Assembly (NCBI GenBank): GCA_023444445.1
Contig: JAEXMK010000055.1
Coordinates: 1 to 20,172, forward strand
DNA length: 20,172 bases
From: Pseudomonadota bacterium
Lineage (GTDB): Bacteria > Pseudomonadota > Alphaproteobacteria > Rhizobiales > Rhizobiaceae
Direction of reading: 5' to 3'
The notes beneath the pieces are model-generated. The model did no database searches and was not told the origin of the DNA. It worked only from the letters and a program-made list of their open reading frames with translations. Positions 6,073 to 14,203 of this stretch are shown one piece after another. The stretch's first letter is position 1, and each line of letters opens with the position of its first letter. The position numbers were made by a program, and so were the translations under genes.

Positions 6073-9000
6073 AGTTCCACATCAACGACACCGGGTGCGG
6101 ACCGCAGCGCAGCGGCGATCTCAGGTGAAATGCGGTATTTCTCCGTCAGCTCCACCTCGATCTCACGGCTGCCCTCGTCCTTGATGACGATGAAATAGAC
6201 CGATCCGTCGCCCTTTGTGTTGAGGTGGCGGGCAACGGTCTTCAGCGGGCCGGAATCGCGGACATAAACACGAAGCGCCTTCTGCATCTGCACGGATTTC
6301 TCCTCCAGAGACTGGGCCGTCTGGATACGCAGGCCGATGCCTTCCGGTCGCTCTTCCGCCTGTACCGTGATGACCAGCGATTTGCCGACCTCAAGCAGAT
6401 CGCGGAACTGGCCGAGCCCCTCGGAAAACAGCACGGCCTCATATTGCCCTGAAGCATCCGAGAAGGTGACGATGCCCATCTTGTTGCCGGTGCGGGTCTT
6501 GCGCTCCTGCTTGCCGGTCACCGTGCCGGCCAGACGCCCGGCGGTTGCCCCCTGCTTCACCGCCGCGGAAAAATCGGCGAAATTCTGCACCCGCAACTTT
6601 TCCAATATGGGACGGTAGGTATCGAGCGGATGGGCGGTGAGGTAAAAACCCAGCACCTGATATTCGCGCAGCAGCTTTTCCGAAGCGAGCCACGGCTGGA
6701 AAGCCGGCAGGACAAGCTTTTCCGGGCCGTTGCCGCCGCCGGAGCCAAACATGTCCGACTGGCCGATGGTGCGGTTGTTCTGGGCCATCTGGGCATAACC
6801 GATGATGCGGTCCAGCCCGCCAATCAGTTCGGCGCGGTCTCGGCCGAAACAATCGAAAGCACCTGCATTGATGAGGCTTTCCAGAACGCGGCGGTTGATC
6901 TGCTTGGGGTCGATGCGCAGGCAGAAATCCTCAAGGCTTGTGAACGGCTTGCCATCGCGAACCTGGACGATGTGTTCCACCGCCCCCTCGCCCACACCCT
7001 TGATGGCGGCCAGCGAATAATAGATGCGGTTTTCGCCCGTCTCGAACTGGCGGAAAGACGTCTGTACCGAAGGTGCGACGACCTCAATCCCAAGGCGGCT
7101 GGCATCCTGGCGGAAATCGTTGAGCTTTTCCGTATTGGCCATATCGAGCGTCATCGAGGCCGCGAGGAACTCCACCGGATAATGCGCCTTCATATAGGCG
7201 GTCTGGTAGGACACGATGGCGTAAGCGGCGGCATGGCTCTTGTTGAAGCCGTAATTGGCGAATTTCGCCAGAAGATCGAAGATGGTGTCGGCCTGCGGTT
7301 TCGACACGCCGTTCTTGATGGCACCATCAACAAAACGCTCGCGCTGCTGGTCCATTTCCTCCTTGATCTTCTTGCCCATGGCGCGACGCAGAAGATCGGC
7401 TTCGCCGAGCGAATAACCCGACAGAACCTGGGCGATCTGCATCACCTGTTCCTGATAGACGATAACGCCCTGCGTTTCCTTGAGCAGATGGTCGATGGTC
7501 GGATGGATCGATTCCAGCTCCTCCTCGCCATGTTTGCGGGCGTTATAAACCGGGATGTTTTCCATCGGGCCGGGGCGGTAAAGCGCCACCAGCGCGATGA
7601 TGTCCTCGATGCAGTCCGGCCGCATACCGATCAGCGCTTTGCGCATGCCGGCACTTTCCACCTGGAACACGCCGATGGTCTCGCCACGCGACAACATCTC
7701 GTAGGTTTTCGTGTCATCCAGCGGAATGGCGGAAAGATCGACCTTGATGCCGCGTTTGGCGACAAAGTCCACGGCGACTTTCAGCACCGTCAGCGTCTTC
7801 AGGCCAAGGAAGTCGAATTTGACGAGGCCGGCGCTTTCGACCCATTTCATGTTGAACTGGGTGACCGGCATATCGGATCGCGGATCGCGATACATCGGTA
7901 CAAGCTTTGACAGCGGCCGGTCACCGATGACGATACCGGCGGCATGGGTGGAGGCGTGGCGGTAAAGCCCCTCGATCTTCTGGGCGATATCCAGCAGCCG
8001 GGCGACCACCGGTTCTTTGTCCGCCTCTTCCTGCAATCGTGGCTCTTCCTCGATAGCCTTCGAAAGCGGCGTCGGGTTGGCCGGGTTGTTGGGCACCAGC
8101 TTGCAGATCTTGTCCACCTGCCCATAGGGCATTTCCAGCACACGGCCGACGTCGCGCAAGGCCGCGCGCGCCTGCAGCGAACCGAAGGTGATGATCTGCG
8201 CCACCTGCTCGCGGCCATATTTGGCCTGGACATAGCGGATCACTTCTTCGCGGCGATCCTGACAGAAGTCGATATCGAAGTCGGGCATCGAAACGCGTTC
8301 GGGATTGAGAAAGCGTTCGAACAGCAACGAAAAACGCAGCGGGTCGACGTCGGTAATGGTCAGCGCGTAAGCGACCAGCGAGCCCGCACCTGACCCGCGC
8401 CCCGGGCCGACCGGAATATCATGCTGCTTCGCCCATTTGATGAAGTCGGCAACGATCAGGAAGTAACCGGGAAACTTCATGCGCGAGATGACGCCGAGTT
8501 CGAAATCCAGCCTGTCACGATACTCCTGCTCCGTATAACCCGGCGCCATGCCGAGCGTGGCGAGCCGCTGATCCAGCCCCTCCACCGCCTGACGGCGCAG
8601 TTCCTCCGTCTCGGCGCGCTCGGCCGCTTCCGGGTCGTCGCTGGCGCCGGTGAAACGTGGCAGGATGGGTCCACGTTTTTTCAGAACATAGGAGCATCGC
8701 AGAGCAATCTCGACCGTATTCTCCAGCGCCTCGGGAAGATCGGCAAACAGCGCCGTCATCTCAGCACGGCTCTTGAGGTAGTGATCAGGCGTCAGCCGGA
8801 AGCGGCTGTCGTCCGAGACGATGGCATTGTGGGCCACGGCCATCAGCGCATCATGGGCCTCATAATCAGCCTTCGACGGGAAGAAGGCTTCGTTGGTCGC
8901 AACCAGCGGGATATCGTGCTCATAGGCAAGGCCGATCATGCGCCGCTCGTGCGAACGATCATAACCTGACTGGCGCTGCAACTCGATATAGAGGCTGTCA

Positions 9001-9566
9001 CCGAAGAGTGACTTCAGCGCCAGAAGTCGCTCTCTGGCCTGCGCGGTGTGGCCGTCCTTCAGAGCCATATCCACTGGCCCGCCCGAAGCGCCAGTCAATG
9101 CGATGAGCCCCGCATTGGAGGATTCTTCCAGCCACGCGCGGGTTATATGCACCGCGTGACCACTGCCCTCGCCGTCGAGATATGCGCGACTGACAAGATC
9201 GACCAGCCGCTCGTATCCTTCCGCATTGGCGGCGAGAAGGACGATGGCGGGGAGTTTCTGGAGATGGCTATTATGGCTGCGCCGGTCATCCGCCGCATCC
9301 TGCATATCAATGGACAATTGGCAGCCAATGATCGGCTGCAGTCCCTCGTCGCGGGCCTTTTCGGAAAACTCCAGCGCCACGAAAAGATTATTGGTATCAG
9401 TGATGGCAATGGCCGGTTGACCGTCAGCGACGGCCTTGGCCATGATTTTCTTGAGCGGCAAGGCCCCCTCAAGAAGGGAATAGGCGGAGTGAACCCGAAG
9501 GTGGACGAAACCGGGAGTTTTCACGGTGTCGCCAGAGCTCTCTCCATGCACAACCATATCGCCCAT
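6066..9566 (-). CDS. dnaE: DNA polymerase III alpha subunit (DnaE1)
   Basis: Catalytic subunit of the replicative C-family polymerase. At 1166 residues it has the full DnaE1 length. The N-terminal PHP domain begins FVHLRVHSAYSLLEGALPL (20-38). The palm contains VGPGRGSGAGSLVAY and MPDFDIDFCQDRR with catalytic D431 and D433; the third aspartate is D585 in VKFDFLGLK. Other landmarks are YQEQVMQIAQVLSGYS in the fingers, a helix-hairpin-helix around SLAAIKGVGEGAVEHI, and a C-terminal OB fold around AGRLAGTVTGKQERKTRTGNKMG. The ATG at 9566 has AGGA 7 nt upstream; ATG 9557 is possible. A 28-codon ORF controlled by LexA boxes lies upstream on the same strand with no terminator between. The 3' end converges on the L,D-transpeptidase. 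Confidence 0.98.
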   Translation of the reverse strand: MGDMVVHGESSGDTVKTPGFVHLRVHSAYSLLEGALPLKKIMAKAVADGQPAIAITDTNNLFVALEFSEKARDEGLQPIIGCQLSIDMQDAADDRRSHNSHLQKLPAIVLLAANAEGYERLVDLVSRAYLDGEGSGHAVHITRAWLEESSNAGLIALTGASGGPVDMALKDGHTAQARERLLALKSLFGDSLYIELQRQSGYDRSHERRMIGLAYEHDIPLVATNEAFFPSKADYEAHDALMAVAHNAIVSDDSRFRLTPDHYLKSRAEMTALFADLPEALENTVEIALRCSYVLKKRGPILPRFTGASDDPEAAERAETEELRRQAVEGLDQRLATLGMAPGYTEQEYRDRLDFELGVISRMKFPGYFLIVADFIKWAKQHDIPVGPGRGSGAGSLVAYALTITDVDPLRFSLLFERFLNPERVSMPDFDIDFCQDRREEVIRYVQAKYGREQVAQIITFGSLQARAALRDVGRVLEMPYGQVDKICKLVPNNPANPTPLSKAIEEEPRLQEEADKEPVVARLLDIAQKIEGLYRHASTHAAGIVIGDRPLSKLVPMYRDPRSDMPVTQFNMKWVESAGLVKFDFLGLKTLTVLKVAVDFVAKRGIKVDLSAIPLDDTKTYEMLSRGETIGVFQVESAGMRKALIGMRPDCIEDIIALVALYRPGPMENIPVYNARKHGEEELESIHPTIDHLLKETQGVIVYQEQVMQIAQVLSGYSLGEADLLRRAMGKKIKEEMDQQRERFVDGAIKNGVSKPQADTIFDLLAKFANYGFNKSHAAAYAIVSYQTAYMKAHYPVEFLAASMTLDMANTEKLNDFRQDASRLGIEVVAPSVQTSFRQFETGENRIYYSLAAIKGVGEGAVEHIVQVRDGKPFTSLEDFCLRIDPKQINRRVLESLINAGAFDCFGRDRAELIGGLDRIIGYAQMAQNNRTIGQSDMFGSGGGNGPEKLVLPAFQPWLASEKLLREYQVLGFYLTAHPLDTYRPILEKLRVQNFADFSAAVKQGATAGRLAGTVTGKQERKTRTGNKMGIVTFSDASGQYEAVLFSEGLGQFRDLLEVGKSLVITVQAEERPEGIGLRIQTAQSLEEKSVQMQKALRVYVRDSGPLKTVARHLNTKGDGSVYFIVIKDEGSREIEVELTEKYRISPEIAAALRSAPGVVDVELV

Positions 9567-9671
9567 GTCATCATCCTGTCATTCTGAATCACGGGGGCGA
9601 TTTTCCGATTTCCGGCGCTCAATGTCCACCGCCTTGCGATGTCCATACAGGCTTCTGCGCCGGTGTCTTCT

Positions 9672-9758
9672 TCACAGGGCGGTGAGGATCACCGAAAAGC
9701 TGGCGACGAAGACAGCGATGGAGGTGAAAGCGGCAACGTCACGGATGAAATCAGTCAT
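9672..9758 (-). CDS. 28-residue hydrophobic peptide, putative SOS-induced small membrane protein
   Basis: Not a family I recognise. Translation from ATG 9758 gives 28 residues ending in TGA at 9672-9674. The N-terminus MTDFIRDVAAF is charged (D3, R6, D7) and is followed by an uninterrupted hydrophobic stretch (residues 8-28, ending SVILTAL), long enough for one membrane helix. Translation signals are excellent: AAGGAG at 9765-9770, 6 nt before the ATG. Upstream lie a TTGACA promoter and three LexA half-sites, giving a predicted leader of about 20 nt. This matches the architecture of SOS-induced membrane peptides such as Caulobacter SidA and E. coli TisB, both 29 aa, without evident sequence identity. 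Function (division inhibitor, depolarising toxin or other) is inference. dnaE starts 105 nt downstream on the same strand. It could also be a leader peptide of dnaE. Confidence 0.72.
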   Translation of the reverse strand: MTDFIRDVAAFTSIAVFVASFSVILTAL

Positions 9759-9779
9759 TGTTCTCTCCTTACTCGTTAT

Positions 9780-9805
9780 GTTCTAAATTTGTTCTCATTT
9801 TGTTC
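9780..9805. promoter_or_regulatory. Tandem LexA boxes (GTTC-N7-GTTC-N7-GTTC)
   Basis: GTTC occurs at 9780-9783, 9791-9794 and 9802-9805, each separated by exactly 7 nt. This gives two overlapping perfect matches to the alphaproteobacterial LexA operator GTTC-N7-GTTC, on an 11-bp period (about one helical turn). They cover the spacer, -10 region and start site of the minus-strand promoter that faces the 28-codon ORF and dnaE. No + strand gene starts nearby, so the minus strand is the likely target. Confidence 0.85.
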
Positions 9806-9814
9806 GTTTGTCAA
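9785..9814 (-). promoter_or_regulatory. Sigma-70-type promoter under LexA boxes
   Basis: The minus strand has a perfect -35 TTGACA at 9814-9809. After 17-18 nt comes an AT-rich -10 region (CAAATT or AAATTT, 9791-9785) that is not a close consensus match. The start would be near 9779, about 20 nt before the small ORF's ATG. The LexA boxes overlap it, consistent with direct repression. Confidence 0.65.
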
Positions 9815-9902
9815 CAGGGTTCTACAGATATTCCTATTGCTAATGTACGAGAATCGCCTTCGGTTCCGCCGGAGAGAACGGCAAGCCGCTGACTCCAAAG
9901 CG

Positions 9903-9934
9903 AAAAACCCGGAGGCGAAAGCGCCTCCGGGTTT
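9903..9934 (-). terminator. Strong terminator after lolD
   Basis: A 13-bp perfect stem pairs 9905-9917 with 9922-9934 around a 4-nt loop. On the minus strand it ends in TTTTT (9907-9903). It lies about 165 nt past the lolD stop and ends the proS-lolC/E-lolD transcription unit before the LexA-controlled promoter. On the + strand it is followed by only three T residues, so minus is the functional direction. Confidence 0.9.
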
Positions 9935-10097
9935 GGAGAAAAAACATTCAAGGCAGAGGTGCTTTACAGAGGAACTACCAAACGGATTGACTGCAAGCCC
10001 GTGGCTACCCGTTCTCGTTCCTTTGCAGCAACGACCGGCATACTCGTTTCGGGGAGCAATGATGCGCGGGAATCGGCCCCGCGCGCAGTCATCGTTG

Positions 10098-10781
10098 TCA
10101 GAAATCGACGATCTTGCCGTCGGCGAGCGTCACGCGCCGATCCATGCGGGCGGCGAGTTCATGATTGTGAGTGGCGATCAGCGCCGCGAGGCCGGATTGG
10201 CGCACCAGTGCCTCGAGCGCATCGAATACGTAATGCGCGGTTTCCGGATCGAGATTGCCGGTCGGCTCGTCGGCGAGCAGCAGGAGCGGCGCGTTGGCGA
10301 CGGCGCGGGCAATTGCGACACGCTGTTGTTCACCACCGGAGAGTTCTGCCGGACGGTGTTCGCCGCGATGGCCTACCCGCATATAGTCGAGCAGAGCGCT
10401 TGCACGCTTGCGGGCCTCCGCCTGGGTGAGACCAGCGATGAGCTGCGGCATCATCACATTTTCCACCGCCGAAAATTCCGGCAGAAGGTGGTGGAACTGA
10501 TAGACGAAACCGATATCGCTGCGGCGGATTGCGGTGCGCGCTTCATCCGGCAGGCCATTGCAGGGCGCGCCGTTGATGAAGACTTCACCCGCATCGGGAT
10601 GCTCCAGGAGCCCCGCCAGATGCAAAAGCGTCGATTTGCCGGTGCCCGAAGGAGCGACCAGCGCCACCATCTCACCGCTCCTCAACTCAAAATCGGCCTT
10701 GCGCAGAATGGAAAGCGATGTCTCGCCCTGACCGTAGGTTCTCTCGACACCGGTAAGCCGCAGCACTGTTTTTTTTGCCAT
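10098..10781 (-). CDS. lolD: Lipoprotein-releasing ABC transporter ATPase LolD
   Basis: ATPase that powers extraction of outer-membrane lipoproteins from the inner membrane to the carrier LolA. All ABC motifs are intact in the 227 residues: Walker [10 protein letters not shown] (43-51), Q-loop Q95, signature LSGGEQQ (147-153), Walker B LLLLADE (166-172) followed by PTGNLD, and switch histidine in IATHNHE. The segment [17 protein letters not shown] is typical of LolD and related MacB-type ATPases. It starts 15 nt after the lolC/E stop, with AAGGA upstream, so the two are co-transcribed and surely form one complex. A MacB or FtsE relative is less likely given this partner. Confidence 0.94.
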   Translation of the reverse strand: MAKKTVLRLTGVERTYGQGETSLSILRKADFELRSGEMVALVAPSGTGKSTLLHLAGLLEHPDAGEVFINGAPCNGLPDEARTAIRRSDIGFVYQFHHLLPEFSAVENVMMPQLIAGLTQAEARKRASALLDYMRVGHRGEHRPAELSGGEQQRVAIARAVANAPLLLLADEPTGNLDPETAHYVFDALEALVRQSGLAALIATHNHELAARMDRRVTLADGKIVDF

Positions 10782-10796
10782 ATTGCGAAGCGGTCC

Positions 10797-12104
10797 TTAT
10801 TCGTAACGCAGGGCCTGCACCGGATCGAGCTTGGAAGCCCGCCATGCTGGAAAGATCGTTGCCAGGAAAGAGAGCGTCAGCGCCATGATGACAACGGAAA
10901 TCGTCTCGCTGATATCCATTTCTGCCGGTAGCTGGCTCAGGAAATAAAGCTGCGGGTCAAACAGAACCGTGCCTGATATCCAGGAGAAGAACTGCCGAAT
11001 GGATTCCACGTTGAGGCAGACGATGACGCCAAGCGCCACCCCGGCAAAGGTGCCGACCATGCCGATGGCCGCCCCGGTCATGAAGAAGATGCGCATCACT
11101 GCACCAGAGCTTGCACCCATGGTGCGCAGAATGGCGATATCGCTGCCCTTGTCCTTCACCAGCATGATGAGGCCGGAAATGATGTTCAAGGCCGCCACCA
11201 GAACGATGAGGGTGAGGATCATGAACATAACGTTTCTTTCCACCTGAAGGGCGGAGAAGAAGGTCTGGTTCCGTTGCCTCCAGTCGGTGATATAGACCTG
11301 CCTTTCGGCGGCCTGCTCCACCAGCGGACGGATGCCATCGACATCATCCGGACGGCTGACGTAAAGCTCGATCGATTGCACGATGCCATCGGCATTGAAA
11401 TAAAGCTGCGCCTCTGAGAGCGGCATATAGATCATCGAGGCGTCGTATTCGGACATGCCGATTTCGAAGACACCAGAGATCTTGTAGGATTTGACACGCG
11501 GATTGACGCCCATCGGCGTCACGTCTCCCTCCGGAGAAATCAGCGTGATATCGTCGCCGGCCGTCACGCCCAGCTGGGCGGCGAGCCTGGAGCCGACAAG
11601 GACGCCATCACCGGCCATGAAGCCAACGAGGTCACCAGTCTTGATGTTGGTCGCGACTTCCTTGACCTTGTCGATGTCTTCCTGGCGCACACCGCGCACC
11701 AGCGCACCGGAGCCCGCGCCGCCGCGGCCAGAGGCAAGCGTCTGGCCCTCCACCAGTGGCAGGGCCATGGTAACGCCGGGAACGGCAGCGAATTTCTTGG
11801 CCAGCTCATCATAATTGTTGAAGGGCTGGTCGATCGGCTGCACAATCATGTGACCGTTGATGCCGAGAATGCGGGAGATCAGTTCGGTGCGGAAGCCATT
11901 CATGACGGCCATGACGATGATGAGCGTTGCTACGCCCAGCATGATGCCTACAAAAGAAAAGCCGGCGATGACGGAAATAAAGGCTTCCTTGCGCCGCGAG
12001 CGTAGATAACGCCAGGCCACCATACGTTCAAAAGCGGAAAACGGCCGGGCGGTCTTTGCCCCGGCGGAAACAGCCGCACCTTTTTCAGCTTCGGCTTGTG
12101 CCAT
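10797..12104 (-). CDS. lolC: Lipoprotein-releasing permease LolC/LolE
   Basis: Inner-membrane permease of the Lol system. The 435 residues show a cytoplasmic N-terminus, a first membrane helix (about 43-70, ISVIAGFSFVGIMLGVATLI) and a MacB-like periplasmic domain (about 70-285). An FtsX-type domain with three more helices follows (about 288-320, 335-365, 390-420), ending SKLDPVQALRYE. Only one permease gene precedes lolD here, so it may form a homodimer (LolF-like) rather than a LolC-LolE pair. I cannot exclude a second gene elsewhere. The ATG has GGGAG 6 nt upstream. proS lies 119 nt upstream with a hairpin between. Confidence 0.92.
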   Translation of the reverse strand: MAQAEAEKGAAVSAGAKTARPFSAFERMVAWRYLRSRRKEAFISVIAGFSFVGIMLGVATLIIVMAVMNGFRTELISRILGINGHMIVQPIDQPFNNYDELAKKFAAVPGVTMALPLVEGQTLASGRGGAGSGALVRGVRQEDIDKVKEVATNIKTGDLVGFMAGDGVLVGSRLAAQLGVTAGDDITLISPEGDVTPMGVNPRVKSYKISGVFEIGMSEYDASMIYMPLSEAQLYFNADGIVQSIELYVSRPDDVDGIRPLVEQAAERQVYITDWRQRNQTFFSALQVERNVMFMILTLIVLVAALNIISGLIMLVKDKGSDIAILRTMGASSGAVMRIFFMTGAAIGMVGTFAGVALGVIVCLNVESIRQFFSWISGTVLFDPQLYFLSQLPAEMDISETISVVIMALTLSFLATIFPAWRASKLDPVQALRYE

Positions 12105-12130
12105 GTCGTCTCCCTGATCTCAAACTGCAA

Positions 12131-12155
12131 GGCCGGTCTTTTCCTAAAACCGGCC
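12131..12155 (-). terminator. Hairpin between proS and lolC/E
   Basis: GGCCGG at 12131-12136 pairs with CCGGCC at 12150-12155, and TTTT (12139-12142) can pair with AAAA (12146-12149) after a 2-nt bulge. On the minus strand the stem is followed by TTGCAGTTTGAG, a poor U-tract. It could attenuate read-through from proS to lolC/E or stabilise the proS 3' end. lolC/E may also have its own start downstream. Confidence 0.45.
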
Positions 12156-12223
12156 TCTCTTTCTGCGACTGCGCCACGAAACCGGAGCGGACTTCGGATG
12201 AAGCCGCTCTGCTTTCCGCTCGC

Positions 12224-13546
12224 TTAGCCGAGCACCCTGTTCATCGCTGCTTCGACGGTGACGGTTTCCCGTTCGCCGGTCTTGCGATCCTTCACTTCGA
12301 CTTCGCCATTTGCCGCCGAACGCGGACCGACGATGATCTGCAGCGGCACGCCAATCAGATCGGCCGTGGCGAATTTCTGGCCTGCACGGTCGTCCGTATC
12401 GTCGTAGAGAACATCCTTGCCGGCATTGGAGAGCTGGTAATACAGCTTTTCACAAGCCGCATCGCAGGCTGCATCTCCAGCCTTCATGTTGATGATCACG
12501 ACGTCGAAAGGAGCGACCGAAGCCGGCCAGATGATTCCGTTCTCGTCATGCGATGCTTCAATGATGGCGGGAACAAGGCGCGTGGGCCCGATGCCATAGG
12601 AACCCATGTGGACAGGGTGTTCCTTACCGTCCTTGCCTTGCACTTTCGCGCCCATCGGCTCGGAATATTTCGTGCCGAAATAGAAGATGTGGCCGACTTC
12701 GATGCCGCGTGCCGAAAGGCGCTCGCCTTCGGGAATAGCGTCATAGGCGGCTTCATCGTGCATTTCAGAGGTGGCGGCGTAATCCGCCGTCCATTCGTCG
12801 AACACGCCCTGCAACGCTGCAACATCGTCGAAGTCGGTGCTTTCAGTGGGAATGGCGCGGTCCAGGAAGCTCTTGTGGCAGAAGACTTCGGATTCGCCGG
12901 TGTCAGCCAGAATGATGAATTCATGGCTGTGGTTGCCGCCGATCGGGCCGGTATCGGCGCGCATGGGAATGGCACGAAGGCCAAGCCGTTCGAATGTGCG
13001 CAGATATGCCACGAACATCTTGTTGTAGGAATGGATCGCGTCTTCCTTCGTAAGGTCAAAGGAATAAGCGTCCTTCATCAGGAATTCGCGCGAGCGCATG
13101 GTGCCGAAGCGCGGACGCACCTCGTCGCGGAACTTCAGCTGGATATGATAGAGGTTCAGCGGCAGGTTCTTGTAGGACTTCACATAGGACCGGAAGATAT
13201 CTGTGATCATCTCCTCGTTGGTGGGCCCATAGAGCATCTGACGATCCTGGCGGTCCTTGATGCGCAGCATTTCCTTGCCGTAGTCGTCGTAACGACCGCT
13301 TTCCTGCCAGAGTTCGGCCGATTGCAGGGTCGGCATCACGAGCTCGATCGCGCCGGAGCGGTTCTGCTCCTCGCGGATGATCTTGTTGACCTTATCAAGC
13401 ACACGCTTGCCAAGCGGCAGCCAGGAATAAATGCCAGCCGACTGCTGCCGGATCATGCCGGCGCGCAGCATGAGGCGATGAGAGACAATCTCGGCTTCCT
13501 TGGGATTTTCCTTCAGGATGGGCAGGAAATAACGGCTAAGACGCAT
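12224..13546 (-). CDS. proS: Prolyl-tRNA synthetase, short alphaproteobacterial type
   Basis: Class II synthetase that charges tRNA-Pro with proline. The 440 residues starting [20 protein letters not shown] are far shorter than the roughly 570-residue E. coli-type enzyme. The insertion editing domain that normally lies between motifs 2 and 3 is missing, so cis-editing of Ala-tRNA-Pro is absent. Class II motif 2 is visible around [17 protein letters not shown], motif 3 around [16 protein letters not shown], and the C-terminal anticodon-binding domain from about 340. ATG 13546 is preferred over ATG 13558 because GGAAG lies 5 nt upstream and family members begin MRLSRYF. It heads the lol genes on the minus strand. 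Confidence 0.97.
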   Translation of the reverse strand: MRLSRYFLPILKENPKEAEIVSHRLMLRAGMIRQQSAGIYSWLPLGKRVLDKVNKIIREEQNRSGAIELVMPTLQSAELWQESGRYDDYGKEMLRIKDRQDRQMLYGPTNEEMITDIFRSYVKSYKNLPLNLYHIQLKFRDEVRPRFGTMRSREFLMKDAYSFDLTKEDAIHSYNKMFVAYLRTFERLGLRAIPMRADTGPIGGNHSHEFIILADTGESEVFCHKSFLDRAIPTESTDFDDVAALQGVFDEWTADYAATSEMHDEAAYDAIPEGERLSARGIEVGHIFYFGTKYSEPMGAKVQGKDGKEHPVHMGSYGIGPTRLVPAIIEASHDENGIIWPASVAPFDVVIINMKAGDAACDAACEKLYYQLSNAGKDVLYDDTDDRAGQKFATADLIGVPLQIIVGPRSAANGEVEVKDRKTGERETVTVEAAMNRVLG

Positions 13547-13620
13547 GACGGCTTCCATTGATGCGGACGACAGCGCGTGAAGCGCGGGAATCGCCCCGAA
13601 TAGAGGGATATTGGCGCCGG

Positions 13621-13626
13621 ATATAG
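13621..13626 (-). promoter_or_regulatory. Candidate proS promoter -10 element
   Basis: The minus strand reads CTATAT, the rhizobial sigma-70 -10 consensus, giving a leader of about 70 nt. The sequence at -35 (GTTTTC) is poor. I see nothing else recognisable between the proS start and the sRNA promoter (13547-13800). Confidence 0.35.
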
Positions 13627-13805
13627 CGGTTTCCGGGCCGGATGAAAACCCGCCATGAAAAGTACGATAAAGGCCATTTCAAGGTATTTCCGAGATAGCT
13701 AATTCGCGTCAAAACGCTTTGATCGGAATATTATTCTGGATCCGGTGCGACAAATTGCACCACAGAGAATTTTTTGCCGACTGTAACAAATATGCAAAAA
13801 ATGAG

Positions 13806-13834
13806 ATGACAAGCATGGGGCTTTGGGCTAGCTT
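13806..13834 (+). promoter_or_regulatory. Candidate sRNA promoter
   Basis: ATGACA (13806-13811) and TAGCTT (13829-13834) are separated by 17 nt, placing a start near 13841. The -35 is good and the -10 modest. It fits the position of a noncoding transcript ending at the strong terminator at 13987. Confidence 0.45.
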
Positions 13835-13840
13835 TAGCTT

Positions 13841-13987
13841 ACAAAAGAGGCAGGAAGTTTAAATTCTTGTCATTTTCGCGGTCAGTCTTGGGAGGATCAG
13901 ATCTTAGGCGCGCTCGTCGCTGCCCCGGCAACGGTTACAGATCACGCGAAACCTGGAAAACAAGGCTGAAAGGCCTTGTTTTTTTTT
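13841..13987 (+). ncRNA. Probable trans-encoded sRNA, alpha-r9-like by context
   Basis: A + strand transcript of about 147 nt is inferred from a candidate promoter and a strong intrinsic terminator, in a gap flanked on both sides by minus-strand genes, so no protein gene accounts for the terminator. The interior includes AGGCAGGAAG and GGGAGGATCAG, purine-rich stretches that could pair with ribosome binding sites. From memory, the rhizobial alpha-r9 family (Smr9C of Sinorhizobium meliloti) has about this length and lies beside proS. I could not compare sequences. The overlapping + frame 13867-14097 reads through the terminator and is not protein-like. The exact 5' end is uncertain. Confidence 0.7.
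13957..13987 (+). terminator. Rho-independent terminator of the sRNA
   Basis: AACAAGGC (13959-13966) pairs with GCCTTGTT (13973-13980) around a 6-nt loop, extendable by two A-T pairs, and is followed by an unbroken run of T to 13987. It points + and no + strand protein gene ends nearby. Confidence 0.92.
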
Positions 13988-14203
13988 GCTTATTCATACG
14001 CCTCTACTCCCCGCCGTCATTTGGGTACAATTACGGCGGTGAATCAGGCGCCCGGCAGGCTTCTGCTGTGTGCACGATAGATATGACATCCATATGACAG
14101 GGCATCCGACGCATTCACGGCAGATTGCCCTCTGCGTAGGCAGATGCCTCGGCTAGCCCATAGCTTGAAAACGCAGAAGCAAGTGACAGCGCCCGCACCC
14201 TTT

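Noticed and set aside
6630..7910. Plus-strand frame of 426 codons opposite dnaE
   Set aside because: It is a shadow of the GC-rich dnaE coding sequence; composition is typical of antisense frames and there is no start signal.
12056..13561. Plus-strand frame of 501 codons opposite proS
   Set aside because: Antisense shadow covering proS and the proS-lolC/E gap; no recognisable domain.
13867..14097. Plus-strand frame of 76 codons overlapping the sRNA
   Set aside because: It runs straight through a strong terminator with a T-tract and its sequence is not protein-like.
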